Assembly: GCA_004028505.1 (NCBI GenBank)
Contig: MTKO01000092.1
Location: 27,682-91,681 of the forward strand
Source: Candidatus Electrothrix aarhusensis
GTDB taxonomy: Bacteria > Desulfobacterota > Desulfobulbia > Desulfobulbales > Desulfobulbaceae
Direction of reading: 5' to 3'
DNA: 64,000 nt
The translations under genes and the position numbers were made by a program. Of the stretch, positions 56,361 to 64,000 are shown one piece after another (positions within the stretch are counted from its first letter, which is position 1; every line of letters begins with the position of its first letter). The notes beneath the pieces are model-generated. The model worked only from the letters and a program-made list of their open reading frames with translations. It was not told the origin of the DNA and ran no database searches.

Positions 56361-58375
56361 ATTGGCTTGAAACCAAGCTTTTGTAATTTTGCAATTCCTT
56401 CTTTATTGCTTTCCGGGATTGCCCATGCAAGCAGGTACTTAGGACGTGAGCTGGCAACGTAAGCAAATCTTGCATGTTCACCCTCAACAGCAGAATCATC
56501 AAGCCATTCGCTCCAGTGTCCTCCTTTGCCTCCCCGTTTGTCAGGAGACGAAACTAAAAGCGTGGCATCATGAGTTTCACCTTTAACTTGATGTATTGTT
56601 GTAATTCTTATATTGGATGCTTCTTGCTCTTCTGAAACTCCGTTTATGTCATCCATAAGGCGTATATTGGCTTTGCCCCGAGGACATTGATATTTAAACG
56701 TTATGCTGCTAAGTCTAAATTCTTGTCGCTCTGCTGTTTTAGAAATGATTTTTGGGAAATGTTCCCTGAATTTTTTCGACCAGTTTGACCAGAGCATGTC
56801 GTGATCTACCAAATCAGAATTTTGACCACATGCCTTTAACAGAGCAGCAAGAAAAGCACGCCACTGAATTTTTGAAGTGATAGCTTCCGGGCAATGCTGG
56901 TTTCTCGAATCCAGAGAGTTTTTAGAGAAGTATGTTGTAGCGATATATTTTCCCATATGTTGCAATGCTGTTTTTTGACGATCCCAATCCCCAGTATTCC
57001 AAAGCAGAATTGCCTGCACTGGTAGCTCTCCATTTTTAAGAAAGTTTTCGTTGATCCCTGCTCGTAATTTGCCGATCAATGTTTTGCCTCGTGCAAGAAT
57101 TGCTGACTTGCTTACATCCAAAGCATTTGTTGTCAAATAATCGGAAAACTGCTGAGGTAGATCACTCAGCCTGTCTGGTGAATACGTGAACAGGACACAA
57201 CTTGGTTGAGAGTCTTCTTTATTTTTTTGGCATCCAGCTATGGTTCCCTGAGTGCAGAGCGTTCCGCATAAGTCTACAATTGGTTGTGTACTTCTGAAAT
57301 TTTCATTGAGAAGCATTTCGGTAAAACTATTATTATCAGCAAACTTTTTGACTTTATAAGGGGAAACTTTTTTAAACGAGTAGATAGCCTGATTCAAATC
57401 TCCAATAAAGTGCAAAGCCGACCCTTGTTCCTGTAATTTTTTCAGTATACTCAGTTGTACCCAGGATAAATCCTGACATTCATCAATGATGACTAATGGA
57501 AAACGTTTGGATAGCATGATTGTGACATCGTTTTTATTACCGTCAAGAATCCAGTAGGTCAAGGATTCAATATCCTGATATGTGCAGAACCCAGCCTTCC
57601 AGAATTTCAGCTTTGTGTCACGGAACCCCTCATAAAACTTCTCTGTCGTCAACCACGCCTTGTCACTTCTGAATTTTGTAAACTGAGCTGAGTTATAGAG
57701 CGTGGTGTGTGCAATCCATTGCCTTCCTCCCAGCGGTCGAATGTAAAACAAGTCTGTTTCTGCGTCCAAATAATAATTATTTGCATATATCGGTGTGAAT
57801 TTTCCTGCTCCTGAAGGGTATAGTGTCGGTGCTTTGAATGAGTTTAGCCAGTCAGCTTGATAGCCGGTCTCAATGATCCGTAAACTTCGGTCACCATCTT
57901 TTCCAGGAAATTCAGTCCATAAATGAGCAAACGGATTTGCAACATAGCCGTGAAGCCAACCATCAATTGTTCCGACAAAATGAGGGTAAACGGTTCCGTT
58001 GACACCGGCGAACTGTATAATGCGTTCCGCAATCTCATTCGCAGCATTGTTGGTGAAAGTAAGGACTGCAATCCCTTTGCTTGAGTGCGGCCATGACTTG
58101 ATTTCATGAGCAGCCTTCAAACCAACCGCTTCCGTCTTACCGCTTCCCGGACAGGCACGAAGAAATGTGTTTTCTATAGCGGGTTGATGAACATACTTTA
58201 GCTGTTCAAGAGTTTTTTCGTGAAGTCGACATTTCCTGTGATCACGGCATAAGGAATTTGAGGTCTGGGAGAAGCAGTCTTCAGCGGAAATTTTCTTCGG
58301 TTTATTGCAGACCTTGGCTGCAATGGTATGGAAAAATTCTTCGTGGGTCTCCATCAGTTCCTCCCGCATGCCCAA
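56357..58375 (-). CDS. gajB: UvrD-like helicase, Gabija GajB-type
   Basis: 672 aa, longer than typical GajB. SF1 helicase motifs: I RACPGSGKTEAVGL (Walker A), Ia VLTFTNNAANEIAERI, II VIIDECQDLSWVQLSIL, III HFIGDLNQAIYSF, IV ENFRSTQPIVDLC, V RITTIHQVKGETHDATLLV, VI FAYVASSRPKYLLAWA. It overlaps the OLD-family gene upstream by 22 bp, so is translationally coupled to it; this OLD + UvrD-like pair is the Gabija anti-phage arrangement. N-terminal 60 residues are Cys-containing (SLCRDHRKCRLHEK) and unassigned. Confidence 0.82.
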   Translation of the reverse strand: MGMREELMETHEEFFHTIAAKVCNKPKKISAEDCFSQTSNSLCRDHRKCRLHEKTLEQLKYVHQPAIENTFLRACPGSGKTEAVGLKAAHEIKSWPHSSKGIAVLTFTNNAANEIAERIIQFAGVNGTVYPHFVGTIDGWLHGYVANPFAHLWTEFPGKDGDRSLRIIETGYQADWLNSFKAPTLYPSGAGKFTPIYANNYYLDAETDLFYIRPLGGRQWIAHTTLYNSAQFTKFRSDKAWLTTEKFYEGFRDTKLKFWKAGFCTYQDIESLTYWILDGNKNDVTIMLSKRFPLVIIDECQDLSWVQLSILKKLQEQGSALHFIGDLNQAIYSFKKVSPYKVKKFADNNSFTEMLLNENFRSTQPIVDLCGTLCTQGTIAGCQKNKEDSQPSCVLFTYSPDRLSDLPQQFSDYLTTNALDVSKSAILARGKTLIGKLRAGINENFLKNGELPVQAILLWNTGDWDRQKTALQHMGKYIATTYFSKNSLDSRNQHCPEAITSKIQWRAFLAALLKACGQNSDLVDHDMLWSNWSKKFREHFPKIISKTAERQEFRLSSITFKYQCPRGKANIRLMDDINGVSEEQEASNIRITTIHQVKGETHDATLLVSSPDKRGGKGGHWSEWLDDSAVEGEHARFAYVASSRPKYLLAWAIPESNKEGIAKLQKLGFKPI

Positions 58376-60218
58376 AGGACGGCTTTCTTAATGTAATCCG
58401 GCACGGCAAATTGTTCAGATGGACAACTCAGTTTCATCGCCAACCTTTGAGCGAATTCGCCCTTGCCAATCTTATCAATCCTTTTCAGAAGGTCGAATGC
58501 GACTTCTTTTTTATCATCATCTGTCGTACTTGAAGCAGACCAGCCAATTTGATTATATTTATTGAACGTTTTTCGGATATCCCCGTCTGTATCCAGTATC
58601 TTCAAAAAAACAGGTATCATCACATTTAAGTTCCCACCTTCCATGGCTAGATCGTATTCAAATGTTTTGAGATTGGTATACAATCGACAGTTTGGTGATT
58701 TCTTGGCTTTATCGATCAGGCTCAAAGCATGATTTTTCCCCTCAGCAGGATTGTCCTTTGTCGGCTTTTCTAATTTTTCTGAATCAGGATCATTATCGGT
58801 AAGCCCGGCACATCTGAGCGGCAACGAATCAGAATTTTTATCTGTGAGGTCACAGAAAAGCTGCATGAAATGCTTGAAGTAAATTCCGTTTAAATTGATC
58901 ACCGATACACCACATTCGGAAAGTGTTACAGGAAGTTTGTCTTCCGGTTTGGCGATATTATTATGGTTGATAAGCACACGCTTTGCCAGTTCTGGGAACA
59001 CTAAAGCTTCCGCAATGCCCTCAACCATAATCACACCTTTTGCAAATAAGAGCGTTGATTTGGTTACGTCAAGCCATCTTGAGATGAAGTCTTTGCTCTC
59101 TTTACTCAAACCACAATCCGCAAGTGCAGTTGCTTTGACCTTCCGAGATGAATCTAAGGCCAAATGCACCGTCGTATCTAATGATACAGAAGATGCCAAA
59201 ACTGGAGAATGAGTTGTAACTATAACCTGAATGCCGGTCTCCTTAGCTTTCTCTTCAAGAAACCTTAAAAAACGAATTTGAAGCTGCGGATGCAAGTGTG
59301 CTTCAGGTTCCTCAATCAGAAGAATGCGTAGATTGTCTTGCTGTCCTTCTTCGCTCGTTAGTTCAGCAAGAACCGTTGCCATATAGATGAGGTTGTTGTA
59401 ACCAAGACTGTTTTGTCCAAGGTCTCTGAAAAAGTCCTGATCCATATTCGAATCCACCTCTGGGTAAAAGAGGATACGCAGGCTTTCCACAATGCGGTTA
59501 AAATTTGTTTCGGAGACTGAATCAGCGCATCCTGTCCAAATACCGAACCAAGGGAGTCTTTCAAACGATCCCTGATGAGTCCTTGCGCATCTGCGATTGG
59601 GCCTTCTTTTGCCAAGTCTTTATTGAACGCATTGACCTTGTTTTCTAGTTCATGAGGTATACGGGATTCTTTGGCTTTTTTTAATGCTTGGCGATTGAGA
59701 TTCTTGAGAAGCCTTGCAAGTCTAGAGCCTCTCCCTTCCCGCAATTTTGCTTCCGCATCACGCAAAGGAGGGAGGTAGATGCAGTTGATTGTATCAAGTA
59801 GTTCCCATTCGAAAACGCTGTTCCTGGATGCTCCACCCCATAGTGTTCGTTTGTATCGACCGCGCCTGTTCTCTTGATTGTCTGCATGTAAAGTGAGGGT
59901 GGCAGTATCACTGCCTTCAGTCCACGGTAAAAAGGCAACCCGTTCTTCTTCGTCGAGATCAGAGAATACTGCCCGGATTCGAAATGATTCGCTGGGCGTA
60001 GCGTTTTCCCCAAAAGATTTATAAAAATGTGATTCAGCTATCCCGTTTCTCCCGTATTCATCTTCAAGTAGAAGCAGGCGGATAGCATCAATAATCCCGG
60101 TTTTACCAACTGCATTTTCACCAATTAGAACGTTGAGACCACTTGTTAACGGTAGTTGGAAGTCTTTGAATCCTTTAAATCCTTTGATTTCTACTCTTGA
60201 TAGATGCATCATTGTCAC
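58354..60218 (-). CDS. gajA: OLD-family nuclease, Gabija GajA-type (one frameshift)
   Basis: Frames 59358-60218 and 58354-59490 join near 59516 if one base is restored (AACCGCATTGTGGAAAGC then reads NRIVES), giving about 621 aa. ATPase domain: Walker A GENAVGKTGIIDAIRLLL, signature near SLGYNNLIYMATVLAELTS, Walker B ILLIEEPEAHLHPQ, VIVTTHSPVLASS. TOPRIM nuclease: MVEGIAEALVFPELAKR (catalytic Glu) and GLTDNDPDSEKLEK (DxD). GajA senses nucleotide depletion and nicks DNA in known systems (family knowledge). As sequenced it is split, so may be inactive. Confidence 0.82.
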
Positions 60219-60400
60219 GGTGCTCCCTATGGGATTGGGTTGCAGAATAAAATTCAGAAGTGTTTTTTAGGAAAAATGCAGCTAAATTAAATGGTTGTTC
60301 TGGATAGTCTTAACCTAATCATGTTGAGTGGAAAAGTAAACCAATATCCTTATTTTGTTAGGAAAAATATTTACCCTGGTGCTCTACCATAAGCTTAACT

Positions 60401-63400
60401 TCACGCCACCCGCCGAACCCCAGCCCCCTGCACAACACTCTGCCCGCCCGTCCCCGGAACCACCTCCAACTGACAGGCGATCCGTTCCTTGAGAGCCGCC
60501 ACATGAGAGATAACCCCAATCAGCTTATTCTTCCGGTGCAACCCGGCCAGGGTTTCCAAGGCGGTTTCCAGGGCATCCTCATCCAGGGCACCAAAGCCCT
60601 CGTCAAGAAAGAGCGAATCCACCCGCACATTACCGCCCACCATCTCGGAAAGCCCCAGGGCCAGGGCTAGGCTGACCACAAAGCTCTCGCCACCGGACAG
60701 GTTCTTGGTGGAGCGGACTTCTCCGGCCTGCCAGGAATCAATCACGTTCAGTTCCAAGGGTTGCTGTTCATCCCGTACCAGCAGGTAGCGGTCGGTCATG
60801 CCAGCCAGCTGCTGATTGGCACGGGGAGACCATCAGTTCAAAGGTCAGGCCTTGGGCGAAGTTGCGGTATTTTTTGCCGTCTGATGAACCGATCAGACTA
60901 TGCAGCTCTTTCCAGCGCAGGCATTCTTTCCTCTGGGCCTCCAGGCTGTTCAGCAGATCCCGTTGGCGAGCACGCTGCTCTTTATCTGTCTCCAATTGCT
61001 GGCTCAGGGAACCGATCCGCTCTATTTTCTGCTTGCGGGTTGTAATCAGCTCGTTGTGCTCTGCGCTGAGTTCTTCCGGACCTGCCTCAGTGAGCTGAAG
61101 CTGTTTTTCTTCCTCAAGGCGGGTCTGCCGATCTTGAAGCCGCTCGTCCAGGCGGGCTCGGCGATTCTGCAAGTCCTCGACCTTTTTGTGGAGGATAATC
61201 CGCTCGCTCTCAGGGATACGTGCTGCCTGCCAAGCCGCCTCATCAGCATAATTATTTTCCTGAAGCCGCTGACAGAAGGATTCCTCCAGCTGGACCAGGG
61301 TCTCTTGCCGCTTGGTGACGGAGGTCTCTTTCTCTTTGATTGCGGCCTTGGTCAGCTCGCATTCCCGGAGTAAGCGGGTCTGTTCTTTTTGCTCCTTCTC
61401 CACTCGCTCTTCCGCCTGTCTGAGTGCAGCAGCAAGCTGCTTTTCCTCAGTGTCCGGGTTGTTCTCGCCAAAGAGATCAAGCCGCTCCTCTACCAAGGTC
61501 TGTCGTTGCCGGTTATTCTCAGCTATGCCCTGTTCCCCGTTTGCCAGCTGTGTTGCTCGGGCGGCCATGCCTGCCGGAGTTCCCGCAGCTCGCTTTGCAG
61601 GCTGGTCATTCTTTCTCCTGCTGTGTTGCATTCCTTGTGCTGCTGGAGCCAGAGATCCTTGCGGGCAGTCAGATCGGTGAGGAGTTGGGGCAGGGCAGGG
61701 AGGCGAAGCTCGGTGATCCCATACACGGCCAGCTCTTCCAGGGCAAGTGTGCGGATTTTTTTCAGCTCCTGGCCTGCATCCTGCTGCTCTTGTATACGTC
61801 GTTGTTGGTCCTGCTCAGCCTGTTCCTTTGCATGAGTAGCCCGCTCCTGTTCCTGAACAGCTCGATTTGCCTTGGCCTGTTGTTCTTCCAGGGCCTTGCT
61901 GATCCGGGCCAGTTTTCTATCTAGCTGATCCAGGATATCCAACTGCTGTTGATTTTCGGCAAGCTGTTCTTCAAGCCTGCTCAGGCGTATGGTCAGAGCT
62001 GAGGGCTTTTCTCCATGCAGGTGGTTCTCCGGTCCCGGTGCAAGGGCGACAAATGCACTGCATTGCTCAGTGATCCTTTCCTCTGCCTCCTGCACAGCAC
62101 CCTGTTTTTCTTTGATGCGCTCGCCAAGGTTCTGTGCATCCTGGACAAGTCGGGCTGCCTGGATCTCTGCCGTGTTGAAGTTCTGTTCCGCCTGCTTTTC
62201 CGCTGTCAGGGCGGCGTGCAGATCTTTTTCATACTGGTGGAGCGGCGGGACATTGCCCTGGGCATAGGGATGATCAAGGGAGCCGCACAGGGGGCAGGCA
62301 GTATTATCTTGCAGGCGGGTCCGCTCCTCCTCCAAATTACGGATACGGTTGGCCTGCTCAACCAAGGTGCGCCGGATGTCCACATCCTGCCGGGCCTGAT
62401 CCCGTTGCTTCTGCAACAGACTGAGCTGCTCACCCTGTTTTTTGTTTGTCGCAGCGAGCTCTGCCTGTCGGGTGTGGTGGGTGGTCAGCTCCTGTTCTAT
62501 AGTGTCTTTCTTTTGATGTATTTCCAGCAGGTTTCCCAAAATATTGCGTTGTTCAGCAAGGGGGAGCTGATCCCGGCGCAGTTCCTCCAGTTTGCGTCCG
62601 TCCAGCTGGTCTTCGGCCTCTTGCTGGACCTCCTGCCGTTGTTGGCGGATGGTGGTCAGCTCTTTGTCTGCTGCTGTACAGGCCTGCACCTTTTCCTGCC
62701 AGCTTTGCCCGGCTTGGACAGCCTGCTGTTCCGCCTTTTCCAGGGCCGGGCAAAGGTCTGCCTGTCTGTTTGCAACCTCCTTGAGGCGGTCAAGGGTCTT
62801 GCGGATTGCAGCAAGATCGCTGATCAGCTGTTCATCAACCTGATGTTTCTCCAAATAGGCGCGGCTCTGCTCCTGCTGGGCTTGGGCAAGGGTGAGGTTC
62901 TGCTCAAGCTGCTTGACCTGTTTTTGCTCTGCTGCATTTTTTTGCTGGAGATCATGACAGACAGCCTGCTCCTTGATGATCGCCTGATTTTTTTCCCGGA
63001 TACGGAGGTCCAGCTCTCGAACCTGTTTGATCAGGGCATGTCCCTGTTCCCTGGTTAGCCGGGATTGATCAAGCTGAGTCTTGGTTGTATTCAACCGCTC
63101 TTCTGCCTGACCAAGTGCGCCTTCCTGATCCGGCAGCCTGCGTTGTAAGGCTTCGATCGCCGTGCTTTCTTCCTTCTGTTGTTTGCGAATGGCGAGAAGT
63201 TGGGCATAATCGCCCTCCAGCACTAGGGCTTGCTGCGCCGCCTTGAGTCGTTGCGCCTCGTCAGCAAAGATCGACTCTTCTTGCTCCAGTTTCCCCTGTT
63301 CTTCCTTGATCTGGACCAGTTCGTCGCAAAGGCCCTTGATTCTGTTCAGCCAGGCCAAGGCCGCCGCCTTTTCCTCTGCGGCCTTGTTGAGTCGGATTTC

Positions 63401-64000
63401 CTCCTGTTGCTCTTTTGCCAGCTCTTGCTGAATCTCCGCTGCTCGGGCAGCAGTGAGCAGCTGCATGGCCCCTGTTCTTTCCTCTATTTTTTCCTGGGCC
63501 GTACGCTCTGCGGTAAAACGGGTATGGACTCGTTTGGAGATCTCCGTATAAATGCCGCTGCCGGTGATCTGCTCCAGGATCGGGGCCGCGTTCATCCTGG
63601 CTGGCCTGGAGAAAGGCAGCAAAGCCGCCCTGGGCCAGAAGCATGGAGCGAGTGAAGCGGTCAAAGTCCATGCCGGTGCATTCCTCAACCTTGGCTGCCA
63701 CTTCATTGGCCTTGGAAGCAAGGATGCGCCCGCCTTCCACCTCGGATAGCTCCCGCTTGGGGGGTTGGAGGGCACCGGCTGCCTGCTTGCGGCCCTTATG
63801 TTGGTACCAGGAGCAGCGGTAGGCCCCTTTGACGGTGACGAATTCCACTTCGGCGGAGCATTCACCGCTCTGGCGTGACATAATCTCGTTGCCGCCCTTG
63901 GTCACTCGATCCAGCCGGGGGGTGCGACCGTACAGGGCCAGGCAGATGGCATCCAAGATGGTGGTCTTGCCTGCGCCAGTGGGGCCGGTGATGGCAAAGA
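60401..64000 (-). CDS. sbcC: SbcC exonuclease subunit, three frameshifts, cut by window edge
   Basis: SMC-like ATPase of the SbcCD nuclease. Seen from its N-terminus: Walker A TGPTGAGKTTILDAI at the right edge, RSMLLAQGGFAAFLQ, two long coiled coils, the zinc hook CPLC (in DNTACPLCGSLDHPYAQ), then LSGGESFVVSLALALGLSEM (signature) and DSLFLDEGFGALDEDALE (Walker B). Frames change near 63585 (one extra G), 61560 (one base missing) and 60823-60826 (one extra C on the coding strand, G4 run). About 1,200 aa once repaired; the first ~40 residues and sbcD would lie beyond the window. Confidence 0.9.

Overview
The window looks like a chromosomal stretch of a Desulfobacterota (deltaproteobacterial) organism of the Desulfobulbaceae type; cable bacteria and relatives are the best guess. 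This is inferred from the mix of many sensor kinases (one with a periplasmic c-type haem motif), DASS anion transporters, a corrinoid methyltransferase cluster, SpvB/Rhs and tail-collar proteins, and abundant palindromic repeats. No rRNA or complete tRNA gene was seen. Many genes are broken by single-base indels, mostly in short homopolymers, and read through cleanly if one base is restored. I therefore annotate most of them as one gene each and suspect sequencing or assembly error rather than decay.

Layout, left part. 1-3.6 kb: response-regulator tail, CBS protein, DASS transporter, AlbA_2/ATPase-like regulator. 3.7-17.5 kb: a secreted-protein island. It opens with a strong promoter and a c-di-GMP-I-like riboswitch, followed by a small ORF, two tail-collar proteins sharing one N-terminal half, a 928-aa exported protein, and an exported SpvB-FG-GAP-Rhs protein (about 1,890 aa once a frameshift is repaired). 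Then come a REP-associated transposase (RAYT) inside an array of its probable REP repeats, and two small calcium-loop secreted proteins. 17.5-24.1 kb: kinase, regulator and degenerate kinase, a 1.5-kb gap, then a cNMP-binding DASS transporter with a substrate-binding-like protein. 24.4-29.4 kb: a DUF262 + HNH pair, a HepT-like gene lying between a decayed copy of the radA 5' end and intact radA, and an IS607-type element with a gutted tnpB. 29.4-35.1 kb: a UroD-type methyltransferase, corrinoid protein, DUF1638-like histidine kinase, and receiver-PAS-kinase, all one direction; this is the strongest candidate for an undescribed signalling system.

Layout, right part. 35.1-44.8 kb: haem-type hybrid kinase (minus), Ste24-type protease, SprT/DUF2786 protein, PPK2, CmoA (minus), lipoyl/biotinyl-like protein plus biotin ligase, ElbB. 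44.7-47.4 kb: a small CRISPR array with no cas genes, an HU-like/Ig-like protein, a 23-bp tandem array, and a repeated structured element. 47.4-53 kb (minus): response regulator, NarL/NarX-like pair, and a cold-shock trio (RRM protein, RhlE-type helicase, CspA). 53.3-56.2 kb: methyltransferase, deacetylase-like and metallo-beta-lactamase-fold exported proteins. 56.2-60.2 kb: a Gabija-like defence pair (OLD-family GajA, UvrD-like GajB) translationally coupled to a truncated class II aldolase. 60.4-64 kb: sbcC, broken three times and running off the right edge.

How the parts may work together: the promoter-riboswitch unit at 3.7 kb suggests c-di-GMP control of the exported collar/SpvB/Rhs proteins. 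Each DASS transporter sits next to a nucleotide-sensing domain (CBS or cNMP) and two-component genes. Defence or mobile modules (DUF262/HNH, HepT, CRISPR, Gabija, IS607, RAYT) are scattered between housekeeping genes.
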